Below, piece after piece: positions 1 through 11,595 of a stretch of DNA of 64,000 nucleotides. Numbering within the stretch: position 1 is the first letter of the stretch; every line of letters begins with the position of its first letter. A program made the translations under genes and the position numbers. The notes beneath the pieces were generated by a model that was given only the letters and a program-made list of their open reading frames with translations, made no database searches and had not been told where the DNA came from. This DNA is from Peromyscus leucopus (taxonomy: Eukaryota > Chordata > Mammalia > Rodentia > Cricetidae): assembly GCF_004664715.2 (NCBI RefSeq), contig NC_051071.1:62001-126000 (forward strand), written 5' to 3'.

Positions 1-165
1 TTTCCTCCATGGTTCCTGCCTCTGCTCCTGTTTGAGTTTCTGCCCTGACTACCTTCAGTGGTCAACTGTGAATAATGTGTCAGACAAATAAGCCCTTTCT
101 TTCCCTGGTTGCTTTTGGTCATGTGTTTATTATGGCAGTAGAAAACCAAACCTGGGCACTGTGAA
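1..165 (+). mobile_element. Tail of a rodent LTR-like interspersed repeat
   Basis: The sequence runs through a CCTGCCTC / CCTGCCCTGAC / AATAAGCCCTTTC / GTTGCTTTTGGTCATG series that is the 3' part of a repeat found in full at 26178-26572 and inverted at 10270-10624. The left part lies outside the window. I recognise the family as a common rodent repeat but cannot name it with certainty. Confidence 0.6.
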
Positions 166-498
166 TACCTATAATTATATATATGCCCCACAAGTTGCAT
201 ACTTCCAGTACATAATAAAATAAATGTCCCTGTTCCAAGAGAGCCAAAGCAATACCAAAGCCCAACAGGGTGAACATCACCCTGGCCATCGCCATCCATG
301 CCCAGGATCTCTGCAGTGTTGTGATGCTGATTCTAAGAGGCATGGGCAGCCCTGTTCTTAGGGCCTTGAGATTTGCACCCACACAGCCTCTCTCCTGGGC
401 CAGCTCCACTAGTTGTCCTGGCTCTCAACAGACATTCCATGTTCCTAGCATTTCTAATGACCTGGAGTTCCCCCTGAAGCTTAGGAGTTTACTCTTGT

Positions 499-667
499 TT
501 TTTTTTTGTTTTTGTTTTATTCAAGACAGGGTTTCTCTGTGTAACAGCCCTGGCTGTCCTGGAACTCACTTTCTAGACCAGGCTGGCCTCGAACTCACAG
601 AGATCTGCCTGCCTCTGCCTCTCGAGTGCTGGGATTAAAGGCGTGAGTCATCACCTCCCTGAAGAAA
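499..667 (-). mobile_element. B1 SINE
   Basis: Reverse-strand B1 with the T-rich tail at the left end, then GACAGGGTTTCTCTGTG, CCAGGCTGGCCTCGAACTC and GTGCTGGGATTAAAGGCG, which are the usual antisense B1 blocks. An 11-bp target-site duplication TTTACTCTTGT flanks it at 488-498 and 668-678, so this is an intact L1-mobilised insertion. Confidence 0.93.
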
Positions 668-960
668 TTTACTCTTGTGACTTCATGCAATGCCCTGGGG
701 AATGCCTGCAGGGACCCTGACCTTGCTACACATTGCCAAGCTTCTCCAACCTTTGAAATCTAGGTAGATGCTTTCATGGTTCAGAAAGTTACATTTTGGG
801 TGCCTGAAAAACAAAAACAACCACAACAAAAAAGAAAAACAAACAAAACGAAACAATAGCTTCATGATAAGCTGTCATGAACTTTTCTCTGCCCAATAGT
901 CCATTATTTTTTAATTCTGTCTCAAGATCTCAAGCCACAGGGAAATATAAATTCCTTTCT

Positions 961-1154
961 TAACATTTTATTTTATTTTGTTTTGTATGTATAAATACTT
1001 TGCCTGTATATATGTATGTGCACTACATATGTGCCTGTGCCTGTGGAGGCCAGAAAGAGCACATCAGATCCCTTGGAACTGGAGTTACAGACAGTCGTGA
1101 GATGCCATGTGAGTTTTCTGTAAGTGCTCCTAACTACTGGACCATCTGTCTAGC
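961..1154 (-). mobile_element. B3 (B2-related) SINE
   Basis: Antisense B3 blocks are visible: GTGGAGGCCAGAAAGAG, CAGATCCCTTGGAACTGGAG and GACCATCTGTCTAGCTCC, which is the mutated tRNA-like head. The A/T-rich tail is at the left. It abuts the target duplication of the thymosin retrocopy. Confidence 0.8.
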
Positions 1155-1170
1155 TCCCATCTACATTTTT

Positions 1171-1829
<659 letters not shown>

Positions 1830-2015
1830 CTAGAATCACCCATGAAGCTGTGTTCCCAGCATCATTGGGCTTCCCTAGCCTGCATCTCCGAAGATTTCCA
1901 CATTCTTCTAGACATCTGCTCCAAAGGCTTACAAATCATGCCTTGAGATTTAGTCACAGAAATGATCTCAATTCTTGGGTACCCGTTTTTAGTGTTAGCT
2001 TTCCTCATCAGTGTG

Positions 2016-2231
2016 ACACAAATTTCTGACAAACCACTTGAAAGAGGGCAAGATTTATTTTGCCTCATGTTCCAGAGATTTTATTCTGTAGCAGAACATC
2101 ATGTAGTGTATAAAGAAGAAAGCTGTTTACCTCATGGTGGATAGGAAGGAGATACCACAGACAGACAGACAGACAGATGCACACAGAGACAAATACACAG
2201 AGGCCAGAGACATAAACAGAAAGACCAGAGC

Positions 2232-2268
<37 letters not shown>

Positions 2269-2385
2269 CACACCCCCACTGACCTACTTCCTTTGGTTAG
2301 GTCCCACCCTGTGAAGTCTCCAGAATTATTCAGAATAGTGGCCCTAGTTGGGCACCAAGCATTCGACACATGAGCCAAGGGACGA
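2016..2385 (-). mobile_element. MaLR-like LTR repeat, antisense, with internal CA run
   Basis: Carries GCAAGATTTATTTTGCCTCA at the left and GGGCACCAAGCATTCGACAC at the right, a pattern shared with the antisense copy at 3667-4017. A (CAGA)n run at 2157-2180 and a (CA)n run at 2232-2266 lie inside. Family naming is approximate. Confidence 0.55.
2232..2266. repeat. (CA)n microsatellite
   Basis: About 17 uninterrupted CA units inside the MaLR-like repeat, preceded by CAGA units. Confidence 0.97.
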
Positions 2386-2419
2386 CATTATGTAGTCAAG
2401 TTATCGCCATCTCTTGGGG

Positions 2420-2740
2420 GGACTTCTTGTTATGGAGAATCTTCTCACTGGGACCCACAGGTAGGACTCATGCAGTCCTAAGAGCAAGTCTTCCCTCCCA
2501 AGACTTGTTAAGGTCTTATCAAACTGGGAATTCTAATCAAGTCCCCCGAGGCATATTTCAGTGAAGTCTCCTTAGAGAGAGCATCATCAGGGAAGTCTGT
2601 GGGGAGGAAGGTCTTACCATGGAGGGAGGGCTCTTCAGGGAGTTTTCCTTGGGAAGGTATTCTCTGAAGGAGAGCCTCAGGGAACTCTCCCCAGTTAGAG
2701 ATTCTTCATGGTTGTTTCCAGAAGGTCCTCCTTGAGGAGG
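2420..2740. repeat. Degenerate 15-bp-period minisatellite, part 1
   Basis: From about 2562 the text splits into 15-base units close to GGTCTCCTCAGGGAG, for example AAGTCTCCTTAGAGA, AGGGCTCTTCAGGGA, GTTTTCCTTGGGAAG and GTATTCTCTGAAGGA. The stretch 2420-2560 is fainter but similar. Parts 2 and 3 lie beyond two inserted repeats. Confidence 0.6.
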
Positions 2741-3491
2741 TGTACCAGGTTTTTTTTTTGGGGGGGGCACCAACTAGCTCCCAAATCACGACAAGGAGAT
2801 TTCTTATTAGTTATGAATGCTCAGCCTAGCTTAGGCTCGTTTCCAGCTAGCTCTTTTAACTTAAATTAACCCATTTCTCTTTATTTATGTTTTGTCTTGG
2901 GGCATTTTACCTTTCTTCCTTTCTGTACATCTTACTTTCCTGCTTCCTCTAGTGTCTGGCTGGTGGCTTGCCTGGCTTCTGGGCCAAGGCATGTCCTCTC
3001 TTTCTCCCTTGTTCTCTTCTTTCTCTCATTCTCCCTTCTTCTCTATTCTGAGCCTAGATTTCTCCTCCTACTTATTCTCTCTGCCTACCAGCCCCAGCTA
3101 TCCCTCTCCTGACTAGTTATTGGCCATTCAGATTTTTAATAGACCAATCAGGTGCCTTAGGCTAGCAAGGTGAAACAAATGCAACACATCTTTATGTAAT
3201 CAAATGCAACATAAACAAATGTAACACATCTTTACATCATTAACAAAGGCAGCAGAAATAAATGTAACACCTTTTTACAGTTAAAGTCATAGTCCCCTTC
3301 ATAAACAAATATAACACATTTTCACACAGTTGAAGTAATATTCCCCTTCATAAACAAATGTAACACATCTTCACATCATTGACAAAGGCAGCAGAAACAA
3401 ATGTAACACACCTTTACACAGTTAAAGCAATATTCCCCTTCATAAACAAATGTAACAACTCTTTGCCTAGTTAAAGTAATAGTCCACAACA
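2741..3491 (-). mobile_element. Solo ERV LTR with expanded internal repeats
   Basis: Reverse-strand LTR with TG...CA ends (TGTACCAGG at left, CCACAACA at right), flanked by AGGAGG (2735-2740) and AGGAGA (3492-3497), a 6-bp duplication with one change. It is the same family as 28047-28592 (CAACTAGCTCCCAAAT, ATTAGTTATGAATGCT, CCAATCAGGTGCCTTAGG) but about 200 bp longer. The extra length is near-repeats of AAACAAATGTAACACATCTT with GTTAAAG and CCCCTTCAT spacers between 3175 and 3480. A 6-bp duplication fits an ERVK-type integrase. No internal retroviral sequence remains. Confidence 0.88.
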
Positions 3492-3666
3492 AGGAGATTT
3501 GTCCCACGCTTATCTTTTTGGGCTGGGTCTCATCACGCAGTTTTTTCCCCAAGACTCCTCATGGTGGGTCTCCTCAGAGAAGGTCTCTTTAGAGAGTTCT
3601 CTCCAGGGTCATTTCTCCAAGGAGGGTCTCTTTGGGGAGCCCTCCTAAGGGAACGTGTCCTCAGAG
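3492..3666. repeat. Degenerate 15-bp-period minisatellite, part 2
   Basis: The clearest part of the array is 3567-3670: GGTCTCCTCAGAGAA, GGTCTCTTTAGAGAG, a weaker unit, GGTCTCTTTGGGGAG, CCCTCCTAAGGGAAC, then a TCCTCAGAGAG unit. Many units have a short self-complementary CTCC...GGAG core. Confidence 0.65.
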
Positions 3667-4017
3667 AGTGTATTGATTTCTTTTCTCATTGCTTTGTCAG
3701 AAATATCTGACAAAAACAACATAAAAGGTTTATTTTGCTTCACAGTTCCTGAAGGGAAATAGTGAGGAAGACATGACGAGAGGAGTGTGAGGTGGCCGAC
3801 TAAATTGTGTCTTCAGTCAGGAAGCAACATAGATAGGAAGTGCAGTCAGGCTATGGAGCCTAAATGAACACTCCTAGTGCCTCAGTGAGTGACCCCCTAG
3901 TCACTCACAATGAGGCTCCATCTCCTAAAGGTTTCACAACACCCCAAAACAGCACCATTAGCTGGGGACCCAGTGTTCAAAAGTTGAGCTTATGGGAGAC
4001 ATTTCACATTCAAACTA
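3667..4017 (-). mobile_element. MaLR-like LTR repeat, antisense
   Basis: Begins with ATTGCTTTGTCAGAAATATC and AGGTTTATTTTGCTTCACAG and ends with GACATTTCACATTCAAAC, the usual order for this rodent repeat on the reverse strand (GGAGCCTAAATGAACACTCC, CAGCACCATTAGCTGGGGAC). It splits the 15-bp minisatellite. Confidence 0.6.
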
Positions 4018-4110
4018 CCTGGAGGGTCTTCTTACGAGGCCTGTCTGTGAAGGATCACCCCGGTGGAACTCCTCAGGGAGAGTCCCCTCAGATCAGTCCT
4101 TGGCAGGTCT
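4018..4110. repeat. Degenerate 15-bp-period minisatellite, part 3
   Basis: GGGTCTTCTTACGAG, GCCTGTCTGTGAAGG, AACTCCTCAGGGAG and AGTCCCCTCAGATC continue the same pattern after the MaLR-like insertion. Confidence 0.5.
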
Positions 4111-4159
4111 CTTGTGTCTCATCCCTCTGTCTTTCTGTTCTGCCTTCTGAGTGATTTCT

Positions 4160-4295
4160 TCAGGTCTGTTCTCCAGTTCTTGAATTCTCTCTGCAGCTAG
4201 CTTTTATCTTCTGCTTCACCCATTTGAGTTTCTAATTTCAGTGTCTGGTCTCCTTTTAAATATGCTCAGGAGGTTTGAACAGTCTGTCTGTCTAT

Positions 4296-4342
<47 letters not shown>

Positions 4343-4600
4343 TTAGATCTTTAAACAAATCAAATAGACTAATTTTCTTATTCTGTGCATGCCCCATCTG
4401 TGGGTCTGGATCTATAGTCTTATGTTGAGATTTCTCCTTGTGGCTTCTCACAGTGAGCCTGCCCCCTTGGACTTATTATATCTGTGGGAATTTTAAAGAC
4501 CAGAGTCTCAAATATTTTTCTCTGGAAATGTTTGCCAGGAATCTGTGTTGTCAAGGCTGCTCTAAGTTGAGCTTTGTAGCTTGGCGTTTGGGGTCACTCA
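4160..4600 (-). mobile_element. Possible old L1-like remnant with (TTTA)n
   Basis: T/C-rich text such as TTCTCCAGTTCTTGAATTC, TTCTAATTTCAGTGTC and GTTGAGATTTCTCCTTGTGG resembles antisense older mammalian L1/HAL1 sequence. A (TTTA)n run of about 13 units occupies 4293-4345. Assignment rests on general resemblance only. Confidence 0.3.
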
Positions 4601-5297
4601 GCAAGTCTGAATCGTGCCCACTCTTCTGACCCAGGCTTGTGGCCAGAACTCTCTAGAGTGTCCTTTTCCTTTTCCTTCTAGAGCTTCCAGAGCCAAACCC
4701 CACTCCCATGCCTCTGTGAGAGAGTTGCTGGTTTTCTGTGGGCTTTTCTGGGATCCCCCTTTGCTCCCATTCTCTGTGTGGGAACTATTAAAACAACCTA
4801 GAAAACCCAGAAACCCCACAGCGAGAGCTAATGGTTCAGCAATGACAGCCATCAGGCTAGGAAATTGTGGCAGAATCATGAAGGGTATGGGGGCATCTAC
4901 AGCAGGGATACACACACCCAGCCAGAGGAGTCCATTTGTCCATTTAGTGTCCCTCACACAGGCCAGACAGATGTCAAGTGTTCCTGTGTGATAAGCTGAC
5001 ATGGGGCACAGTGGCTCTTACAAGTGCTGGCTCCCCAAATATCTAACTTGAGTCCCACATGGGCCAGAACCCTCCAGAACTGGCCCTATTGAAGCTATCA
5101 ATGTCACGGGAGGGGAAGAGGTATTCTACTGTGAGGGGGACCTCAGGGGCCCTGGCCACTAAGTAGTATGTGTTCTTTATTGGATCTTGCATCAAAATAT
5201 CCAAATATACTCTAGTGTATTCCACACATATGCACATGCCATATACACCAGCACACAGTCATGACTGTATACACATAGGCACATACACTTGTGTGTA
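4601..5297. other. Unassigned sequence
   Basis: Several short opposing frames exist but none looks like a known protein. No repeat recognised. Confidence 0.5.
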
Positions 5298-5325
5298 ACA
5301 CACACACACACACACACACACACAT
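5298..5325. repeat. (CA)n microsatellite
   Basis: About 13 CA units. Confidence 0.95.
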
Positions 5326-5382
5326 TATGCATACACACATGTAGCTGGGAGGAATATTTGAAAAGTTTGAATGCCTATTTTG

Positions 5383-5542
5383 TTTTGTTTTTAATTTATG
5401 TGCATTGGTGTTTTGCTTTCATGTATGTCTGTATGAGGATGTCAGATCCCTTGGAACTGGAGCCACAGACAGTTCTGAGTTGCCATAGGGGGTGCTGGGA
5501 ATTGAACCCTGGTCTTAACCCCTGAGCCGTCTCTCCAGCCCC
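5383..5542 (-). mobile_element. B3 SINE
   Basis: Antisense B3: CAGATCCCTTGGAACTGGAG, GTGCTGGGAATTGAACCC and GAGCCGTCTCTCCAGCCCC, the last being the reverse of the tRNA-like head. Confidence 0.9.
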
Positions 5543-7540
5543 TTGATTGCCTGTTTCATATGGTGTTCTTGAATCTGTGTTGCACCATGTTAGCAGCTTC
5601 ATATGTGTCTACATGTATGAACAGTCGCTCGTCAGGAGCCACAAGGTCCAGGACCCTCCACAGAGACCCAAATCCACAGACCCAGGCCCTCTGTAGAGAT
5701 AGTGTCCCGTGTGCCCAAGCCTGCATCCATTTCCCTGGAGTCTAAGCCATCTCGGTTGGGGGCCTAACGTGACACCGGCACTGAGTAAACAGAGATGCTG
5801 TGACTTTTAGCAGTGCTACAAGTGGGGACCTCCTCGTGTGTTTGACTTGGGCGTACATTTCATTTTTATAAAGTTTCAAATCTCAGCTGACTGAATCCAG
5901 ATCCAGAACCTGTATCAGGGAGGGCCAGCTCTATGATTTGTCTAATAAAGCAAGGGCGGAAGGTTGCTCACAGCACCGTTCTCTGCTCATGTCTCAATTG
6001 TAATGTATGAATCGATGCTTCGACATTTGAAGCTCTGTAGGCTTTCAGGCCTGGTGCTGACCCTGGGGCTGCTCCTCTAGCTCTAAGCTGCTGTGGATTT
6101 ATGCGGTCCCCTGGGGCCTCTCCTTGCTTTCTGGGATTTGCTCTCTCTGTCCTGGCCAGGCCCTGACCCTGAGGAAATAGTTGGCAGCCTGAGCCTGGGA
6201 GGCCTAGGGACAGAGAACTGCTTTGAGGATTCTGGGGTGCTGGGATGTGCATGGGAGCAGTGCATGCTCCTGGGGGTGGGGGGCTGTGCAAGGAAGAGGC
6301 TCCCTCCTGCCAAGTGTCTCTATGTGCTCACCCCACCTGATCGAGGTCTAGGACACAGCAGTCAGGGTTGGTAGCCTGAGGGATGGGTGTGTGTGGGGAC
6401 CGCACCTAGGAAGCCAGGCAGCAGCCCAGGTTTGCCTGTCCCAAGACCGTGTGCCCACGTGTGCTGCTCTTGGCTACAGCTGCCTCCCACCTCTTCTGAG
6501 CGTGCAGCATGCCAGCATGGCTGTGCGGGGTGCCCCTCCCTCTCCACCTACTGTTCCGCTGCCTTCCTCTTCAGTGCTTTCGCCGAAGAGCCGGGAAATG
6601 AAAAATCACTGCACCATCTGTCCTTGGTGGGGAAGACATGGCGGACGTCAAGTGGCAGCATGTTTATGTCATAGCGTGGGACTCTTCTGCTGAGTAACCT
6701 GGCAACTGAGCTTTCAGTGAGGGGATGTGGCAGCAGAGTGTGGGGTGGCCACTTTGTCCTGAAGGGGAGGGGTAGAGGGGAGGCCAGGAGAGCAGGGAAG
6801 ATGGGAAGGGCAATAAAATAGAAGATGAGAAGGGAAGGTGTGGAGGGGAGGCCAGGAGGGGAGGGGAGATGAGGAGGGTAGACTGGAGGTGGGATGAGGT
6901 GTGGCTTGGCGGAAAAGTATGGGGAGGAGACAAGGAGGAGAGGGGAGATGTCTAGCCACTACCCTGCGGGTCTATCCCTGCTAGTGGTATGCTTTGCCAT
7001 TCAGCTCAGCTCCTGTGTGGGCTGCTTGGGAGATGCGGAGTCTACGCTAGTCAGCTTTGACTCGGTTGGATGCTCGGGAGGCTTGGTAGCCAGGAACGTC
7101 CCTCTCGGTGGTTTAGATCCAGTGGGCAGCTTGTCTGGCTGACTGGTGCTCAGAGTCAGCTGGTGGCTCAGCTGGACGTGGTTGTTCTCCACGACTCCTT
7201 ATCTCTGTGCCCTGTGTCAGCTGTCGAGAAGAGGACAACCTGACTGGAGTCTCTCCCTGCAGGGACCAGCCTTAGCACCTTCACGCAGAGGGAGGTGTCC
7301 CAGGCTCTGCAGGAGCAAGGGAGAGCCAACCCTGGGCACAGGCGCTTCCCACGCCTTTGTGGTACTACAGCTGCCATCACCAGCTAAAGTGGTCCCAGGC
7401 CGAGCTTCCATCCAGGGTGGAAGAAGAGACACAGCTTTTTCCTTCTGTTTGGTGGCAGGGATGGGGCCCAGAGCCTCACACATTCTTCACACACTCTATT
7501 GTGGAGCCACACCCAGGCCCAAGACTTCACTTTTTATTTT
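5543..7540. other. Unassigned sequence with a G-rich purine tract
   Basis: No gene or clear transposon recognised. The interval 6725-6960 is strongly purine-biased on the plus strand, with repeated GGAGGGGAGGCCAGGAG blocks (near 6764 and 6843) and several GGGG runs. Short frames here are by-products of low-complexity sequence. Confidence 0.5.
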
Positions 7541-7544
7541 CTGA

Positions 7545-7640
7545 AACAGGTCCTTCAACACGCTCCTCAGGCCTGGAGCATGTGCTCTTCCTGCCTCACG
7601 CTCCCCAGCGCTACCAATGTGCATCACCACACCCAGGAGC
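7545..7640 (-). mobile_element. Degenerate B1-like SINE
   Basis: CTGAAACAGGTCCTTC, CTCCCCAGCGCTACCAATG and GCATCACCACACCCAG follow the order of an antisense B1/PB1 monomer with heavy decay. Confidence 0.5.
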
Positions 7641-7689
7641 CACTGTCACTGAATGGGGGGTTTCCTGGCCACCTTTGCTATTCTATTCA

Positions 7690-7745
7690 TCTGTAAAGTA
7701 CCTGCTGCATGCCACTTTGGTCCTAGGCTCTGGGGCTGTGTAGTG
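7690..7745 (+). mobile_element. Possible L2/MIR remnant
   Basis: GTACCTGCTGCATGCCACTTTGGTCCTAGGCTCTGGGG resembles the 'CACCTACTATGTGCCAGGC' region of L2/MIR 3' ends. Short and decayed. Confidence 0.3.
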
Positions 7746-7904
7746 CAATTGTTGGATGTTGACTTTCCCAGAGGCCACGTGACAAAGCTATGGCCTTCAG
7801 AGCAGTGCTATGGGGAAGCAGAAACTCTAAGAGGTGGGTCTGCAGGAAGTTAGCTCACTGGGTGTCCCTTGGAGGGGGTACTGGGACCCAGCCCCCTTTC
7901 CTGG

Positions 7905-8270
7905 TTGTGATGGTTTATCCTGGAGCAGCCTCTGAGTGACTCTGTCCTCAAGAGTCTACCAGGCTGTGAGGAATCTGATTTAATCAATAGATTAATTCTA
8001 ATTGAGGGGAATTGATTCATACTTTGGCAGTGCTATTGGGAGGTGGTGAAAGGGAGGAGGAAGACTTACCTGGGGGATGTAAGACTGCGGTGGCCGTATC
8101 CTCCCCTGTCCCTGTAAGGTGCCCTCTGCATACTCCTGCTGCCAAGATGCTGGAACACAGCGCCGGGCGTCTGTGGACTGAGCCCTCTGAAACCGTGAGC
8201 AGAATAGATGGTCCCTTCCTTAAGCTGCTCCTGTAGATGTGTAGTCACAGGAGTGAGAAAAATGACTAAA
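7905..8270 (+). mobile_element. MaLR-like repeat
   Basis: TTGTGATGGTTTATC at the left, TGCTGCCAAGATGCTGG in the middle and CTCTGAAACCGTGAGCAGAA toward the right match the layout of rodent MaLR-type repeats of the 'AACTGTGAGCCAAAATAAA' kind elsewhere in the window. Confidence 0.45.
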
Positions 8271-8465
8271 TCCTGGCCATGAGGGGAGCACAAGCCCACC
8301 CTCACAAGTTTCCACACCAAACCAGAGGCTGGAAACCCTAAAGCTGAGCTGTTGAAAACTTTTCCAGGTTAAAAAATTTTTTAATTAAAAAAATTTAAAA
8401 CTTTTCTAGTTTTAAGTTGGTTATCTCAAGTAATTTTTAAAAAACTCTCTCTCTTGCTTACTCAC

Positions 8466-8471
<6 letters not shown>

Positions 8472-8503
<32 letters not shown>
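8472..8503. repeat. (TG)n microsatellite
   Basis: Sixteen TG units at the A-tail side of the adjacent antisense B4 SINE, the usual place for such growth. Confidence 0.95.
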
Positions 8504-8506
<3 letters not shown>

Positions 8507-8800
8507 CATACATGTATACCACTGCACATGCACGTGGAGGTCAGAACAATCTCCATTTTCAGTCCTTGCTTTCCACCTTGTTTGAGACAGGCTCTCTTGT
8601 CTGAAGCAGCATATGTTGGGCTAGCTGGTCTCTTGAGCTCCCAGGCATCCTCTTGTTTGCTCCTAATCTCCTGGAAGGAATGCTAGGTTTATAAACATGT
8701 GCTGTAGGGCTTGGTTTTATGTACATTCTGGGGATTCAGACTCCGGTCCTCATAGGTGTGTGGTGAGAGCTTTACTTGCTGATCCACCTTCCTAGCCCAG
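8504..8800 (-). mobile_element. B4 SINE
   Basis: Antisense B4: ATGCACGTGGAGGTCAGAAC, TTGAGACAGGCTCTCTTG (B1-like middle), then TCTGGGGATTCAGACTCCGG and the ID-like head GATCCACCTTCCTAGCCCAG. Confidence 0.7.
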
Positions 8801-10262
8801 GTAATTCTTTATAATGACAGAAAGCTGACCAGCACAGGGGCCTTGGAGTTCTGAGGGTACCTGTTGGAGGGGAGAGAGTCTACTCCTAGAGACCCAGCTT
8901 TTGGGACCTCTAGCTGCAGAACGCATGTGTGGCCGAGGGTCCCAATGCTCAGCATGGCAGGTACATTGAAGTGGCCGTTCCCCGAGATGCTCAGGACCCA
9001 CAGAGTCTTGACTTGTAGATACCCAGTAACCTTACTGAGCCTTCCTTGGCCCTGGCATGGCCGAGGATGTTTCCCACCATAGATGGCAGGGGTGACAGGC
9101 ACTTCCAGAGGCCTGTCAGCTTGCCTGCCTGGACCTGAGAGCTGGGGATCCCAGATGCTGGGGTGAGGGCCTCTTAGAGGATGGGGGTAGGGGGATGCTG
9201 AAGGGACACTAGAGGTGGCTCTGGCCAAGGACACCAAAAGGCAAGCCCTCTTGGCATCACTGTTTCTGTGGGGGCCCTGAGCCTTGCTTTCTTATTGGCA
9301 AGACCAAGGGCCCAGACGAGGTAGCCCAAGACCCCCTCCAGGACTGGAGTCTGCACCTGGTGAGAGTAAACACGGGTGGATTCAACCAGGAGAGTTGCTG
9401 GGCGGGGCTGTGGAGTCAGCCCTTCCCTTCTTTCTTCCTTGTTCATTCACTCGCCATTTGGGAAGCGTTCACGCCCCCCCCCGCGCCCCTTCCTCTCCCC
9501 TGCCCAGTCCCTGCCTGGCTGCAGCCTCTGCTGGCCTTGGTAAGGCAGCGAGCTGGACACAATGCACGCTGCTTCGGGTGGATTCTGACTTCTGTCTCAG
9601 CACTGCCCTCTTCTGGCTGAGGCCTCCCTCTGGCGTCCTGTTTGAGACTTCAGGCTCTCATTTCCCTCAGCAACGCCAGTGGAAGGCTGTCTGTCTGACA
9701 TACCAGGAGCTGGGTCTTTTGGGGTTACAGTCTCTTATCTGGATGCTGAAACCAGGGTCTGGGAGGGAGGCGCAGGCTCCTCTTGGCTCACTCTTCCATT
9801 TCTGCTTTTCCCATGACAAATTCCTGATTTACACTGGGAGGGCAGGGAAGGTGCCAGAGTGTGAAATTGGGCTATGTGGGATCGTGTCCCGATTTCCTGA
9901 CCCTTTAAATAAAGCCACCGCAGTACTATTTTCTGGAGAAATTTCTGGATGAGGCTGCAGGGTTTGGGAAGCGTCTGTCCCATGGGGCAGTCTCTCTAAT
10001 GTCACCAGAGATTGCCCAGCGTCCCTATCACCCCTAGGGCATCTCCAGATTTCTGGGCGGCTCTCCTTTTTGTCCTCGGGCCCAGAGATAGCTGTGAATG
10101 CTCTACTACCCGCTTCCTCCTGGTGCCTTTGTTAAGGTCCCCAGGGCCCGGTTTTGCCGTGTAGATGGCATGGTTGCCTTCCATGTTGCCCTGGCACCCC
10201 ACCCCAGTGAGCCTGCACCAGGTGCTGCTGTTGGACCCAGTTTCTGGACCCGATGCAGCCCC
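8801..10262. other. Unassigned sequence
   Basis: Contains a 222-codon plus-strand frame (9284-9952) with no recognisable domain and Pro/Ser/Trp-rich composition typical of GC-rich noncoding frames. A C run occurs at 9474-9481. Nothing else identified. Confidence 0.5.
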
Positions 10263-10269
10263 TGGAGGG

Positions 10270-10624
10270 AAGCAAATCGGGAAGGGAGGATTTATTTCAT
10301 CTTACAACTCTCAGGTCATAACACGTCACTGAGGGAAGTCAGGATAGGAACCTGGAGGCAGGAACTGAAGCAGAAGCCGTGGCCGATGCTGCTTACTGGC
10401 TTGCTGCTCATGGCTTGCTCAGCCTCCTTTCTTATAGAACACAGGACCACCTGCCCGGGAAGGTACCGATCCTAGTGAGCTGGGTATTCCCCATCCATCA
10501 TCAACCGAGAAAATGCACCAAAGTCCTGTCCACAGGACAACCTGATTCGGGCATTTTCTCAGTTGCGGTTCCCTCTTGCCAAATGACTCTAGCTTACGTC
10601 AAATTGACATACAACTAGCCAGCT
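10270..10624 (-). mobile_element. Rodent LTR-like repeat, antisense
   Basis: GGATTTATTTCATCTTACAA, CTCAGGTCATAACAC, GGAACCTGGAGGCAGGAACT, GCTTACTGGCTTGCTGCTCA and CAAATTGACATACAAC follow in the order expected for the reverse of the repeat at 26178-26572. Family name uncertain. Confidence 0.8.
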
Positions 10625-11474
10625 CAATAGGGCAATCTATATTCAACTTGCCTCATACCTGAGAGGGACAGCCTTCTGTCCCCTCACTGAGGTGCAGTCA
10701 TGAGAGACGAAGGCTGGAGAAACTGGGCTGGAGGACATGGCTCTGAGGAGAGACCCCTCCCGACTCAGCCCTTCTTCCCCAGGAGTAGCTGGATGTGAGC
10801 TCTTGTGGGGGATCCCGCATTTGCTGATCTCAACATGGGCTTGGACAGGCTCCAGCTCTCTGACCCCAACCCTCAGTCAGGGAAACAGAGATGGAGGTGG
10901 ACATCTGTGGCCTATGAGGGTCCTCAGGGCTGAGCAAGGAGAAGCCAGAAAAAAGGGGCTGCTTATTCATAGTGTAGTAGAGCAGTGGCCTCTCCCCACA
11001 GGACAGCCTGTTCTCTGGCCTCGTTATTATCCTTATGTAGCTCCTTTTTTCTCTGTCCCTTGGGTCCCCAACTCCTCTGAGACAGGACTCTGTCCCCACT
11101 AGGCTGCCTTGAGGAACCTACATCAGTCTATTTGTGGCAGAAAGGTTAGCTGGCTCTTGGGAAATGTCAGGGATAAATCAGAGCTGGCTTGAGACAAGGC
11201 CCAGTAACATGCTGTCATTTTACAAGTCTCCTTCCTTAATCAGTCGGCGACAAAAACAAGAGATGAAGGGTTCCCATGGCAACCAGCAGCAGGACCCAGG
11301 GTTTCTCCCAGTCTGAGCTTGTCCCAAGAGGACAGTGCTGGCCAGAGGATGGTGACCTTGGCATCAAGTGGTAGAAGCCAAGTGTCTCAGAGAGTCACTC
11401 CAGACACCTAAGCTTGGGCTGGGGAGTGGAAACAGGCTCAGTTAACCAGTCCAAATGATTTGGCATCCTGGGGC

Positions 11475-11540
11475 AGCAGATGGGGAAACTTGAGTACAGA
11501 GAGGGAAGAGTTAGAAAGCAACTTTGTGGTACCCAGGAAC
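11475..11540 (-). mobile_element. MIR remnant
   Basis: GCAGATGGGGAAACTTGAG...CAGAGAGGGAAGAGTTAG matches the reverse of the MIR core 'CTCTCTG..CCTCAGTTTCC..CATCTG'. Short and old. Confidence 0.5.
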
Positions 11541-11595
11541 TCTGAGAGAGTTCTTTGAGGATGCTAGTCTTCTAAACTATAAACATTTATTATTT

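Noticed and set aside
2065..2378. Cys/Val-rich secreted-like peptides
   Set aside because: Minus-strand translation of the (CA)n and (CAGA)n runs; similar cases occur at every CA/TG run in the window.
9284..9952. 222-codon plus-strand open frame
   Set aside because: Pro/Ser/Trp-rich, no motif, and overlapping frames on both strands; not a credible gene.
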